DNA of 44,927 nucleotides from positions 1 through 44,927 of the IMG/VR virus record IMGVR_UViG_3300045240_000060, one strand, 5' to 3'. Origin of the DNA: a virus. Below are positions 28,055 through 36,758 of this stretch, one piece after another (the stretch's first letter is position 1; every line of letters begins with the position of its first letter). Made by a program: the position numbers and the translations under genes. The notes under the pieces are model-generated. The model did not search any database and was not told the DNA's origin. It saw nothing but the letters and a program-made list of their open reading frames with translations.

Positions 28055-28621
28055 ATGGTTGATTATCCCTATACCCCTGCTTCTGCGCCGGCAGCTAAGG
28101 CGCCCAAGCCGGCAGACCAAAAGACTCGACTCGCTGATTTCCTAGCTACGCTTCAATTCCAGTACAAGCACAGCGGCCCGGTTACCGCGGCGCACATCAA
28201 GGAGCTCCAGGAAATCGTCGCCGGCAAGCCGGTCGTCGAGCAGCATCCTTTCCCAAGCTATACGATATCTGGCGATAAGCCTGGCAAGGTGGCCGTCGTC
28301 TACACCGCGGAAGAGGCGCTTGTAGTCATTCGCGCGTTACCAGATGCATCTCGAGCTACTCCGCTCTGGGTAGCAGCTGAAAAGGCAGTCCTCGCATACA
28401 TCGACACGAATGAGGGCGGCTTGGCGGCTCAGAATGCCTTTGAAGTAGCGGTTGCAGCGGACCGCTTAACCGACGTTGCCGATGTGCCAGTGATTGAGCG
28501 TCTGCCCGACGGTCGCGTCCGTGAAGATCGGTTTCCCGATCGCAAGCTTGTAGCCGATAAAGCGGTTGTGGCTCCGGCCACTCCTAGCACTCCACCACTT
28601 GTTGCCCCCGTTCACCCCTAA
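28055..28621 (+). CDS. Hypothetical protein with Ala/Pro-rich ends
   Basis: 188 aa. Both termini are A/P/K-rich and likely disordered. The centre contains helices LADFLATLQFQYKHSGPVTA and EEALVVIRALPDAS. AAGGAGA precedes the ATG. It sits in the operon leading to terminase; unknown function. Confidence 0.6.
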   Translation: MVDYPYTPASAPAAKAPKPADQKTRLADFLATLQFQYKHSGPVTAAHIKELQEIVAGKPVVEQHPFPSYTISGDKPGKVAVVYTAEEALVVIRALPDASRATPLWVAAEKAVLAYIDTNEGGLAAQNAFEVAVAADRLTDVADVPVIERLPDGRVREDRFPDRKLVADKAVVAPATPSTPPLVAPVHP

Positions 28622-28635
28622 CGAGGATTACACAC

Positions 28636-29112
28636 ATGTGTGATTATAGCCTCGAAATGCTGCTTTCCCATCCCGCAACTGTAGGTGAAAAGCTTGTCGC
28701 CACCGGGTTCTCAACCACCGTCACGCGCGGGTTCACCCAAGAGGGTGGCAACCCGAATGAGGCGGTTTGCCTTCTGCAAGGTACGGAAGTTGGATTCGAT
28801 GAGAACATCCGTATCGGCGGCTGGGCCTGTGAAGCGAAGACGCTTCCATACAATGTAGCGGTATTCTCCGAGATTGACCGCGAAAAGACCCACCAGCATC
28901 ACGACGCGTTGGAATTTCCGGACGGCTCGCGGGTTCTCGTTCATAACCTGATTCCGGGTCAGAAGTGCAGCGTGCTGCAACTTCCCAAAATGGGAATTGA
29001 GGCACTTCCTGGGCAATCCGTTATGGATCACGTTCAGGTTGCGACAGCTGAAGAAGAAAAGGAAACAGCTATCCAGCGCGTTATCCAGCGGGTTGCAGAA
29101 CTGATCTCATGA
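28636..29112 (+). CDS. Conserved hypothetical protein of the MCDYSL type
   Basis: A 158-aa protein. The opening MCDYSLEMLLSHPATVGEKL and the later TRGFTQEGGNPNEAVCLLQGTE and HQHHDALEFPDGSRVLV follow a conserved bacterial protein that I recall mostly from Rhizobiales and related chromosomes (beta-rich, cupin-like in feel, His cluster HQHHD). Its presence suggests acquisition from a host. Biochemical role unknown. Confidence 0.68.
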   Translation: MCDYSLEMLLSHPATVGEKLVATGFSTTVTRGFTQEGGNPNEAVCLLQGTEVGFDENIRIGGWACEAKTLPYNVAVFSEIDREKTHQHHDALEFPDGSRVLVHNLIPGQKCSVLQLPKMGIEALPGQSVMDHVQVATAEEEKETAIQRVIQRVAELIS

Positions 29113-29231
29113 GTGAGCTAGGAATAGGGATTGCCACACCTGAGTTTGTCCGAGCATTCGGCATAGTGGCGATACCTATCGTGTTCTGGCTTATGTGGAT
29201 GGCTTGGGTTCTCATGAGGCCGCGTTCCTGA
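29109..29231 (+). CDS. 40-aa membrane peptide
   Basis: The ATG overlaps the previous TGA (ATGA). After a polar start, VRAFGIVAIPIVFWLMWMAW forms one transmembrane helix, ending MRPRS. The stop shares a base with the next start. Real by packing; role unknown. Confidence 0.6.
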   Translation: MSELGIGIATPEFVRAFGIVAIPIVFWLMWMAWVLMRPRS

Positions 29232-29575
29232 TGTTCAAGCCTGGTCAAAGTGGCAATCCCTCTGGGGGAAACGCTCACAAGCGTCTCTCCCAGAGGCGTG
29301 CCAAAAACTTTGCGGAAGCTGCTGCAAAGCAAGGCATCATGCCACTTGAGTACATGCTTCAAATTCTTCGGGATGAGAAGGCGCCCAAGATGATGCGCTA
29401 CATGGCGGCCAAGGATGCGGCGCCCTATCTGCATCCGCGTCTTGCCCAAATCGATCACAACGTTGAAAAGAACGTTATCTATCACATTGCAGACAAGCCG
29501 ATGACACTAGATGAATGGGCAAAAGAGTTTGCCGGTGTGGACGCCCCAACCGGGACCACAAACAGCGTTAATTAA
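29231..29575 (+). CDS. terS: Terminase small subunit candidate (DUF5681-like)
   Basis: 114 aa. It begins MFKPGQSGNPSGGN, the F-x-x-G-x-S-G-N-P signature of DUF5681 proteins that lie beside large terminases. A helical region (LEYMLQILRDEKAPKMMRYM, AAKDAAPYLHPRL) follows, also typical of phage small terminase-like proteins. The last 65 bp overlap the large terminase gene. It would recognise phage DNA for packaging. Confidence 0.72.
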   Translation: MFKPGQSGNPSGGNAHKRLSQRRAKNFAEAAAKQGIMPLEYMLQILRDEKAPKMMRYMAAKDAAPYLHPRLAQIDHNVEKNVIYHIADKPMTLDEWAKEFAGVDAPTGTTNSVN

Positions 29576-31007
29576 GTGCGACTACCCCGAAGTGTTCTAT
29601 GGTGGGGCTCGAGGTGGCGGAAAAACTGATGGCGTTCTGGGTAAGTGGGCCCTCAAAGAGCGAAGATACGGCCAGCACTTCAACGCCATCATGTTCCGCC
29701 GAACTACCGTCTCTGCTGTTGATGCAATCGAACGATCTAAAGAGATATATGGACCGCTCGGCGGCCGATTTGTCGAGTCACCCACGCCCAAATGGCGTAT
29801 GCCAAACGGCGGACGTGTTACCTTTGCCCACCTTGAATCGATCTCGGATGCGGATGAGTATCAAGGCCGCAACGTTACCGATGCATGGATTGAGGAAGTC
29901 GGAACTTATTCTGATCCCATTGCTATTAAGCGGCTATTTGGCGTGCTGCGCTCTGCTCATGGCGTGCCTGTTCAGCTTATTCTTACTGGCAATCCCGGTG
30001 GCGTTGGGCAGCATTGGGTGGCTGCTAAGTATCAGATTATACCGTTCCCTTCGAAGCCTAAGCTCATCAATACAACGCTGGAAAATGGCGATATTCACCG
30101 TATTGCCGTTATCCCGTCCCGCATCACCGACAATAAAATCCTCCTAGACCGCGATCCCATGTACGTCAGCCGGCTTCAGTTGGTTGGTAAGCAGCTCTCA
30201 AAAGCTTGGATAGACGGTGACTGGACAGCGATCGAGGGCGCATACTTCGACTGTTGGAGTGAGGCAAGGCATGTCATCGCGCCGTTCGAAATCCCGCAAG
30301 ACTGGATCAGATTCAGGTCAGCAGACTGGGGCTCAAATTCTCCGTTTTCCATCGGATGGTGGGCAGTCGTCCAAGACGACCACACCGTTGATAGAATCGG
30401 AGACTTCGCAGTGGCTGGAGTTGACGGAAGCCGAGAAAGCGGAGCTACACGAGTTTTGCCAAGGGGTGCAATCGTCCGTTATCGCGAGTGGTATGGTGCC
30501 CAAGGAGGCAAACTCACAGCGGACGCTGTTGGCCAAGGTATCGCGGATCGAGAATCTGATGATCCAAAACTGTCTGATGCTGTCCTCGATCCTTCAACAT
30601 TTAAGCAAGATGGTGGACCGTCTATCGCCGAGAGAATAAACGACGTTCTAATCAAGAAGAAGATGATGCCCTTTCGGGAGGCGGATAATAAGCGTGTTCC
30701 GTCGACCAACGATCGCCGCGGGGCCCTTTCCGGCTGGAATGAAATGCGCCAGCGTTTGGTGGGAGGCATGATTGCGTGTTTTAATACCTGCGTGGATTCC
30801 ATTCGAACCATCCCCGTCCTACAGCATGACATCAAGAGAGCGGAAGACCTTGATACGAATTCTGAAGACCATGCGGCGGACGAATGGCGCTACGCCTGTA
30901 TGTCGAGGCCCTGGCTCAAGTCGAAGCCGATCGAGGAAGAATTCAAGTTCGAAGACTACCGGGTGAATAAGGATGACCCAGTCACCGACAGCTTCAAGAC
31001 CATTTGA
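29511..31007 (+). CDS. terL: Terminase large subunit
   Basis: A 498-aa protein. It shows Walker A GGARGGGKT (31-39), Walker B AWIEEVG (125-131), coupling motif LILTGNPGG (157-164) and the nuclease domain opening SADWGSNSPFS (first acidic residue D272), with a late D-H-A-A-D-E-W-R-Y-A motif for the last acidic residues. It drives ATP-dependent packaging and cuts concatemers. With a P22-like portal downstream, headful packaging and a circularly permuted genome are likely, in keeping with the circular assembly. Confidence 0.93.
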   Translation: MNGQKSLPVWTPQPGPQTALIKCDYPEVFYGGARGGGKTDGVLGKWALKERRYGQHFNAIMFRRTTVSAVDAIERSKEIYGPLGGRFVESPTPKWRMPNGGRVTFAHLESISDADEYQGRNVTDAWIEEVGTYSDPIAIKRLFGVLRSAHGVPVQLILTGNPGGVGQHWVAAKYQIIPFPSKPKLINTTLENGDIHRIAVIPSRITDNKILLDRDPMYVSRLQLVGKQLSKAWIDGDWTAIEGAYFDCWSEARHVIAPFEIPQDWIRFRSADWGSNSPFSIGWWAVVQDDHTVDRIGDFAVAGVDGSRESGATRVLPRGAIVRYREWYGAQGGKLTADAVGQGIADRESDDPKLSDAVLDPSTFKQDGGPSIAERINDVLIKKKMMPFREADNKRVPSTNDRRGALSGWNEMRQRLVGGMIACFNTCVDSIRTIPVLQHDIKRAEDLDTNSEDHAADEWRYACMSRPWLKSKPIEEEFKFEDYRVNKDDPVTDSFKTI

Positions 31008-31155
31008 GTGGCTCACGGAGAAGCCAATCGAGGCTGATCGCGTGGGCGGCCTGACTACGTTTAGGGATATTGATGAGGCTTTCTGGGATGGCCACCAATG
31101 GACACCTGAGCAACTCGCCAGATTTGAAGCAGGCAAGAAAGCTAAAAATGGCTGA
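30973..31155 (+). CDS. Small protein after terminase
   Basis: 60 aa overlapping the terminase 3' end by 35 bp in another frame. Its compact C-terminal segment RDIDEAFWDGHQWTPEQLAR looks like a real small fold. No family was recognised. Confidence 0.5.
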   Translation: MTQSPTASRPFEWLTEKPIEADRVGGLTTFRDIDEAFWDGHQWTPEQLARFEAGKKAKNG

Positions 31156-31321
31156 TTTAGACAGATTGCTCAAAAGCGGTGTGATTTCCGGCAAGGCCGC
31201 GGGCCAACCCAGTCCTACTTGTCCGACCTGTGGCCGATCCATCAATATGGATAAGCCGACTTCGGAGCTTCCCACGCCTGCCGGGCTGCCGGTGACACAA
31301 TCGGGCGGGATTCGCGGATGA
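31148..31321 (+). CDS. Small zinc-knuckle protein
   Basis: 57 aa from ATG 31148. It has an N-terminal helix (MADLDRLLKSGVISGKAA) and one C-x2-C pair (PTCPTCGRSI), then a Pro/Gly-rich tail. A small zinc-site or dimer-forming structural protein is possible. Confidence 0.55.
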   Translation: MADLDRLLKSGVISGKAAGQPSPTCPTCGRSINMDKPTSELPTPAGLPVTQSGGIRG

Positions 31322-31428
31322 GTGAAATCGTATTCTTTATAGTCTGCTTTATGTTTTTCTGCGGGGTGATTTACAGTGACATCAAATATCCGCCAGATCC
31401 GTGGGATCCGGGTGCAGGCGGCTTATAA
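31318..31428 (+). CDS. 36-aa membrane peptide
   Basis: The ATG overlaps the previous TGA. MSEIVFFIVCFMFFCGVIYS makes one N-terminal transmembrane helix, followed by a Pro/Asp-rich tail. The stop shares a base with the next ATG. Confidence 0.5.
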   Translation: MSEIVFFIVCFMFFCGVIYSDIKYPPDPWDPGAGGL

Positions 31429-31559
31429 TGTTTGCAGTACAGTCCAAGATTAATCTCTACGGTCCGTTCAAGTCCGCGGATGATGCTGCGCGGTGGATCG
31501 AAGCCAAGGCCGCGCTCTTTGACACCAAGCTTGTTATTAGGCTTTTGAAGAAACCATGA
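31428..31559 (+). CDS. 43-aa protein
   Basis: MFAVQSKINLYGPFKSADDA leads into a helical AARWIEAKAALFD and a basic C-terminus. Coupled at both ends (TAATG, ATGA). It looks like a small beta-alpha fold; unknown. Confidence 0.5.
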   Translation: MFAVQSKINLYGPFKSADDAARWIEAKAALFDTKLVIRLLKKP

Positions 31560-31897
31560 TTCGCCATGGGCTATTTCAGTCCAATGCAACCTGCACCGAG
31601 CAAGATCGAGAGCTTGAAGCGAGAATTAACGAAGGACTCGCTCGAACGGGACGTGGACGAGTTGCGCTCTATACAGAAGAGCGTGATGGCGGACAAAAAT
31701 TCGGAATGGTCTTCTATATTGGCACCCGCTCAAAGACGGTTACTCGTGACCATTTTGAATTGGATGTTGAAGACGTTGTCCGAGGACTCTCTTCGATAGC
31801 CCATAACGCCGCGCTTCCCGTTGGGTGGTCATACGATGTGGAAGACGCTGATTTTCTGGATACTGAAAGCTATACGGATGCGATCTTGCCGGAGTGA
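31556..31897 (+). CDS. Hypothetical protein before the portal operon
   Basis: 113 aa, ATGA-coupled to the previous gene. The middle is beta-rich (RVALYTEERDGGQKFGMVFY), with an acidic C-terminal half. A competing frame (31566-31799) reads less naturally. Confidence 0.55.
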   Translation: MIRHGLFQSNATCTEQDRELEARINEGLARTGRGRVALYTEERDGGQKFGMVFYIGTRSKTVTRDHFELDVEDVVRGLSSIAHNAALPVGWSYDVEDADFLDTESYTDAILPE

Positions 31898-31914
31898 TAA
31901 GATGGAAATGCGCA

Positions 31915-32079
31915 ATGCCAAACGTTCAGATTGAAAAGGTCGAAAAGCTGGCAATGTTGGCCTGCGAGGCTACCGGTGGTACTTGGGAAATCTGCCCTTC
32001 AAAACAAAAGTGGCGCGAAGTCGTTGTGGCAGTCCTGGATGCCATCAAGAAGGTAGATAATGCCCAACGTCCCGACTGA
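31915..32079 (+). CDS. 54-aa hypothetical protein
   Basis: From ATG 31915; a GTG at 31894 overlapping the previous stop is in frame. Two helices flank a Cys/Trp segment (LACEATGGTWEICPSKQKW). The 3' end overlaps the next gene. Confidence 0.5.
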   Translation: MPNVQIEKVEKLAMLACEATGGTWEICPSKQKWREVVVAVLDAIKKVDNAQRPD

Positions 32080-32266
32080 AACCGTCCAGGAAACTTGGCA
32101 CATTGAGAACTGCGGTGGGGATCATTATCCGTTCCGACTTGTTTGTACGCCATTCATTGGGGCGCCGATGGCATTTCGGTTCAAGACATTAGAAGAAGCT
32201 CACGAGGCTATAAATCGTGTTGCGCAAGAGCATGACCGAATGGGCTACTTATTGGCGTTAGCATAA
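32060..32266 (+). CDS. 68-aa hypothetical protein
   Basis: It begins MPNVPTETVQETWHIENCGG, then a beta strand (PFRLVCTPF) and a helix (TLEEAHEAINRVAQEHDRM). It shares its MPNV start with the preceding gene. Its stop directly precedes the portal ATG. Confidence 0.55.
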   Translation: MPNVPTETVQETWHIENCGGDHYPFRLVCTPFIGAPMAFRFKTLEEAHEAINRVAQEHDRMGYLLALA

Positions 32267-34318
32267 ATGGCAGAGAACTTTCGCTCCCTAGGAGGCACTG
32301 TTGGCCACAACTGGACGACCAATCAACCGGACGATTATGACTATACCAGTGATGAGGACGGTTTTTTTCCGGTATCGAGGCTTCGGCAACAGTATATTGA
32401 CTATCTCTCGACCAAAGTACAGGAATACGAAGAACAAAAAGTGGCTCGTCACTATTACCACGGCTCTCAATGGACGCCGGAAGAAATTAGAATCCTTCGT
32501 ACCAGACGACAGCCCATTATTACATTCAATCGAACGAACCGTAAAATTGATGGCATCGTCGGTCTTGTCCAAAAACTCCGCCAAGACCCCAAAGCTTTCC
32601 CCAGAAACCCGCAAGCGCAAGCGGGCGCAGACCTCGCGACTGAGAGCATAAGGGCGGTCCTCGATGGGATGGATTTCGAATATCTGGACTTCGAAATCTG
32701 CAAGCAAGCCGCGACCGAAGGAATCGGAGGACTGGAACTTAAACTCGTACCTGGAGACCAAACAGACCCTGACGTTTCTGGAGACTTCATCTTCGGTGAT
32801 GATTTCTTTTACGATCCACGATCATTCAAACCAGACTTTGCCGATGCTCGCTACATGGGCATTGCAAAGTGGCTGGACGTGGAATCGGCAGTTGAGTTGT
32901 TTCCAGATAAAGAGGAAGAACTCAGGACTCTTATGGTCGATACGGGATTTGATCTTACAACCCATGCTGATCGAGAATTTAAATGGGTATACGTGAACGA
33001 ACAGCGCCTGCGCCTGGTCGAACATTGGTATAAATATAAAGGCAAATGGTATTGGGCCTTCTATTGCTCATGGGTTCTCCTAGCCCAAGGCGTGAGCCCA
33101 TTTATAGACGAACGAAACCGGCCAATGAACCGGTACATCATGTTCTCTGCGGCAGTGGATCACGATGGAGATCGGTATGGTTTCCCCAGAAACCTTAAAG
33201 GCCCTCAGGATGAGCTTAATCAGCGACGCTCGAAGGCATTATTCATATCGAACACGCGTCGTCTTGTCATGGAAAAGGGCGCTGTCGACGATACAGAAAG
33301 AGCTAGAACTGAGTGGGCCCGACCTGACGGGCTTTTGGAAGTCAATCCGGGCAAGAAAGTCGAGCCAGATGATTGGCAGCCCGACCTTCAAGCGCAATTG
33401 GGTCTCATGCAAGACGCCCGTCAGGAGATAGACAGCTTTGCCAACATCATGCCCGACCAGCAACAAGCCATTGACCCGTCAAGTCACTCCGGTGTTGCCA
33501 TCAACATGCTTCAGAAGGCCGGCATTGCCGAGCTGGGTTCATTTATTAAATACTATCGTAATTGGAAGCTCCGGGTCTATCGAGCCGTCTGGAATATTGT
33601 CAGAACAACCTGGACCAACGAGCGCTGGCTACGAGTAAACGCCGGCAATGACCAGGCCATGAAGCTCATTCAGCTTAATGGCCAGACCAAGGATGAATTT
33701 GGTAGGCCCGCATGGCTTAATCGCCTAGGGGCGGTCAATGTAGAAATCATCATCGATGAGGGCCCTGACGTTGCTAACGTCATGATGGACACTCTCGATC
33801 AATTGAAAAACCTGCCTCCTGGAACGGTCCCGCCGCAGGTTATTCTTAAGCTCCTTCCGCTGCCCCAGAACCTTCGCACCGACTTGGATCAGATGTTCCA
33901 GCAGGCGGCGCAGAAGCCTGACCCGAAGATGCAAGCGGCGCAGGTTAAGGCACAAAGCGATCAGCAGAAAAATCAGATTGCTCTTCAGACCGCACAGATC
34001 GATCAGAACGTTCGCAGGGAAGAGGCTAACGCAGAGATAACAAAAGCTAGGGTGGACGCGCAGGCGGAAATCGCCAATGCGCAACAAGACGAGCGGGCCC
34101 GCCAGGAAGATAGGGCGATTGAAAAAGAAAAGATGCATATGGAACTGCATCAGGCCGCCCAGGAACACGAGTACAAGATGGCGGAATTAAAGCTATCTCT
34201 TCAGGCCAAGCGTGCTCAGACGGCCGGCAAAGAACCAACCGGTGGCAGGCGCGCCAGGAATGGCAATTATTATAAGCCGGATTCCAAGCGACCCGGCAAA
34301 TACAAGCGGGTAGCCTGA
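32267..34318 (+). CDS. P22-like portal protein
   Basis: A 683-aa protein in the P22 portal family size range. Recognisable blocks are W-T-P-E-E-x-x-x-L-x-x-R-x-Q-P-I-I-T-F-N-R-x-x-R-K-I-D-G (residues about 65-92), ATEGIGGLELKL, GDDFFYDPRSFKPD and DELNQRRSKALF. The last 130 residues are a Q/A/E-rich coiled coil like the P22 portal barrel. The end is basic (RRARNG, KRPGKYKRV). It forms the dodecameric DNA channel at the head vertex and is the packaging motor base. Confidence 0.9.
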   Translation: MAENFRSLGGTVGHNWTTNQPDDYDYTSDEDGFFPVSRLRQQYIDYLSTKVQEYEEQKVARHYYHGSQWTPEEIRILRTRRQPIITFNRTNRKIDGIVGLVQKLRQDPKAFPRNPQAQAGADLATESIRAVLDGMDFEYLDFEICKQAATEGIGGLELKLVPGDQTDPDVSGDFIFGDDFFYDPRSFKPDFADARYMGIAKWLDVESAVELFPDKEEELRTLMVDTGFDLTTHADREFKWVYVNEQRLRLVEHWYKYKGKWYWAFYCSWVLLAQGVSPFIDERNRPMNRYIMFSAAVDHDGDRYGFPRNLKGPQDELNQRRSKALFISNTRRLVMEKGAVDDTERARTEWARPDGLLEVNPGKKVEPDDWQPDLQAQLGLMQDARQEIDSFANIMPDQQQAIDPSSHSGVAINMLQKAGIAELGSFIKYYRNWKLRVYRAVWNIVRTTWTNERWLRVNAGNDQAMKLIQLNGQTKDEFGRPAWLNRLGAVNVEIIIDEGPDVANVMMDTLDQLKNLPPGTVPPQVILKLLPLPQNLRTDLDQMFQQAAQKPDPKMQAAQVKAQSDQQKNQIALQTAQIDQNVRREEANAEITKARVDAQAEIANAQQDERARQEDRAIEKEKMHMELHQAAQEHEYKMAELKLSLQAKRAQTAGKEPTGGRRARNGNYYKPDSKRPGKYKRVA

Positions 34319-34602
34319 TGGCTAAAGACGAAGACGAAGATGGCATACCGGTAGATTATGATCCGTTTCCCGAAGACAAAACAGACGAGGCTATGCGGAG
34401 CCTTATGGAAAGTCTTAATAGTCACATCAATCTGACCGCGAAAATTCAGATGGAAATGTCAGCCTCTATTAACAAACTTGCCGGCGCTTTGGAGAGCCTC
34501 TCCGCATCCCAAAGGGGACTAGCTAGGTCGCTTTTGGGTCCGCGCATTATTAAACGCAACGAAAACGGCAAGATCGTCAGCATTAAAGTTGCGAAGCTTT
34601 AA
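34318..34602 (+). CDS. Small coiled-coil protein after portal
   Basis: 94 aa, one-base overlap with the portal gene. It has an acidic N-terminus (DEDEDGIPVDYDPFPED), a long helix (LMESLNSHINLTAKIQMEMS) and a basic C-terminus (GPRIIKRNENGKIVSIKVAK). Acidic-helix-basic layouts are common in small scaffold-like or portal-associated proteins. Confidence 0.6.
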   Translation: MAKDEDEDGIPVDYDPFPEDKTDEAMRSLMESLNSHINLTAKIQMEMSASINKLAGALESLSASQRGLARSLLGPRIIKRNENGKIVSIKVAKL

Positions 34603-34632
34603 ACACAAACAAAACTTACTCAGGAGACTAGA

Positions 34633-35124
34633 ATGGCTAATTTTCAGACTACCAACCTGCTCGGAACTGCACCGACCAGCATGACCTCTACACCGCAGAC
34701 CCAATTGGCGCTCACGGCCGCCACCGCAACGCTGACTCAGGGTTGCTTGATCGATATGTCAATCGGTCAGAATGGTGCCCCATCCACGACGGATGGTGAT
34801 GTTGTTTGGCAAATTGCTTCCTGTACAACCGCCGGCACCGCTGGATCGAATCCTTTGCCGAAACCAACCCAACCAGGCTGGCGCGCCGCTGGAACTGTGG
34901 CTGGAGTTAACCACAGTGCTAGTCCAACGGGGTTCAATACGGCCGCAAATCTTCTATATGGCATACCAATTAATCAACGCGCCTCCTATAGATGGATGCC
35001 GGTCCCGGGCTCCGAACTCTATTGGCCTGCAACAAACGTCAATGGATTGGCGATTAGTGCCAGCTCACCCGTGGCGTCCTCTTATTCCAGTACGGTCATC
35101 GTTACTGTTACCCATACTGAGTAA
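34633..35124 (+). CDS. Beta-rich surface or structural protein
   Basis: 163 aa behind CAGGAGA. It is rich in T, A, S and P, with sparse charged residues. GIPINQRASYRWMPVPGSEL and a V-T-V-T-H-T-E end suggest a small virion beta-sandwich. It begins the island of surface-type genes between portal and scaffold. Confidence 0.6.
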   Translation: MANFQTTNLLGTAPTSMTSTPQTQLALTAATATLTQGCLIDMSIGQNGAPSTTDGDVVWQIASCTTAGTAGSNPLPKPTQPGWRAAGTVAGVNHSASPTGFNTAANLLYGIPINQRASYRWMPVPGSELYWPATNVNGLAISASSPVASSYSSTVIVTVTHTE

Positions 35125-35127
35125 GCG

Positions 35128-35391
35128 ATGTTTAGGCCCGGTGGCTACGGTGTCATCTATCAGCCGAATGGCAGGCAGGACGAGCACGACACGTTTACGT
35201 GCTCGAATTGTCAGAGGGTGACGCGTGTGCCACCATTGGCTAACCCGGACGACTTCGGAAACTTCTGCCGCAGTTGCATGAAAATGCATTGTAAGCTGTG
35301 TACTGGAGCTGGGTTTACGTGCGTGCCGTTTCAGAGAGTATTAGAAGAGGCCAATGAGCGTGCCTACGCGCTCAAGACGTATGGTTTCTGA
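35128..35391 (+). CDS. Zinc-finger phage protein
   Basis: 87 aa. It has three or four Cys pairs: FTCSNCQRV, FCRSCMKMHCKLC and FTCVPF. The spacing fits one or two zinc ribbons. Similar short Cys proteins lie among phage structural genes and may help assembly. One-base overlap with the next gene. Confidence 0.68.
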   Translation: MFRPGGYGVIYQPNGRQDEHDTFTCSNCQRVTRVPPLANPDDFGNFCRSCMKMHCKLCTGAGFTCVPFQRVLEEANERAYALKTYGF

Positions 35392-36758
35392 TGCTACGAC
35401 GTGTCCAGGTTCATGTAACGTACCCGATCCAGCTTCCAGTCCTATCTGTTGGGTTCCCAGGGCAGCAAGGCAATCCGGTGGGGTTTGCGTCAGCCCCTGG
35501 TTGGCCAGGGGCGTTCCAGAACGGCACCGGTATTTATTCTGGCTTGGCGAATCCGACCAATCTACCCGCTCTTGCAGCCTCTACTATCTCTGGTATTTCT
35601 GGCGGCGGAGTTATCATAAGCGGGCCGTCTCCAAGTAATCCTACTATCATTTCGTATTTAGACTTTGACTCTGCCGGTTCTAACTTTGGTGAACACTCCA
35701 TCTCTACCACGGGCGGGGACGGAGGCCCTGCTCTAAGCAATGTGACGTTTTTGGGATGTAGATTTCAGAGCAACAATGTTCTCAGTTTTTCTGTTGAATG
35801 CTTCAAGAGCGGCTCAAACAATATAACATTTTCTTACTGCAGTATGACGCCTAGGGTTGCTACTTCTGGCAACGCCACAACGGGGGGCGTTGCGTCTCCT
35901 GGGTTTTCGTCACCTCCCGGAGTTGCTTGGCCATCTAATAGCGCAGGAACCGGAACTCAATTTCCTGGAGTGGGGTTTGGGATACCGTATCTGAGCGGAT
36001 ATTTGCAGGCCCTTAACCCCGGGAATGGCATCGTTACGGCAGATCATTGTGATATGTGGGGCGGAGCGTGTTACGGCAACATAGCGTCGGGCTCTACCCA
36101 ACAAATTACATTTACTGATAATTGGGTGCATGATTTTAGATTTGAAGCGCCCCCGAGTTGGAATGGAGCTATTACATATAATGCTGGAGAGCTTGTTTTA
36201 GGATCAGATGGGTTCCTTTATTCAAGCATCGCCGGTAGCAATACCGCTCATAATCCAGTCGGCGGTGGCGGAGCGTTTTGGAACTTCATCCAGCCCTCTG
36301 GTGATCATACCGATGGTATCGGATATTATACGGGCGGTGCGGCGCCATCTAACGTCTTGCTCAGACACAACACGATTGCTGGTATTGGCAACACAAGCAA
36401 CATCTCATTGCAGGATACAACAACCCAGTATGTGAACTGGGTTATGCAAAACAATTATCTATCGGGGAATAATAATTCGATAGAGGGCGGCTTTCTCCAC
36501 GCCGGAAATGCTGGTCTGGTCTTTACCGACAATATTATCGCGACAGATTTGGCCCAATCTGGAAATATAGTCATCCACGCCAGCGCAGGTAACTGGCGCG
36601 CCAACGGCAATCTGTGGAGAAGGAACAAACTGAAAATCTTCCCAAACGATACTTGGTCTGGGTGGAATGCCTGGGATGGCTTCTTTATTTGGCCAGATGG
36701 CAGCGGACCCCAGGCTCTTGGTCCAGGCAGCGTGCTCAACACGGTGGATTTCTCCTGA
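35391..36758 (+). CDS. Parallel beta-helix surface protein with carbohydrate-binding insertion
   Basis: A 455-aa protein. Repeats of the N-V-T-F-x-x-C-x-F and N-I-T-F-S-Y-C-S-M type, then D-H-C-D-M-W and D-N-W-V-H-D, are rungs of a right-handed beta helix, as in tailspikes and pectate-lyase-like depolymerases. Residues about 255-300 (WNGAITYNAGELVLGSDGFL then AFWNFIQP) look like a chitin-binding CBM5/12-type module inserted into the helix. The likely role is recognition or cleavage of host surface polysaccharide. Confidence 0.72.
   Translation: MLRRVQVHVTYPIQLPVLSVGFPGQQGNPVGFASAPGWPGAFQNGTGIYSGLANPTNLPALAASTISGISGGGVIISGPSPSNPTIISYLDFDSAGSNFGEHSISTTGGDGGPALSNVTFLGCRFQSNNVLSFSVECFKSGSNNITFSYCSMTPRVATSGNATTGGVASPGFSSPPGVAWPSNSAGTGTQFPGVGFGIPYLSGYLQALNPGNGIVTADHCDMWGGACYGNIASGSTQQITFTDNWVHDFRFEAPPSWNGAITYNAGELVLGSDGFLYSSIAGSNTAHNPVGGGGAFWNFIQPSGDHTDGIGYYTGGAAPSNVLLRHNTIAGIGNTSNISLQDTTTQYVNWVMQNNYLSGNNNSIEGGFLHAGNAGLVFTDNIIATDLAQSGNIVIHASAGNWRANGNLWRRNKLKIFPNDTWSGWNAWDGFFIWPDGSGPQALGPGSVLNTVDFS

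Noticed and set aside
31566-31799. Alternative plus-strand frame overlapping the 31556-31897 gene
   Set aside because: The 31556 frame is ATGA-coupled to its neighbour and has better composition through its whole length.
33725-34168. Minus-strand 147-aa frame inside the portal gene
   Set aside because: Leucine/arginine-rich shadow of the portal coiled-coil codons; the portal frame is well supported.
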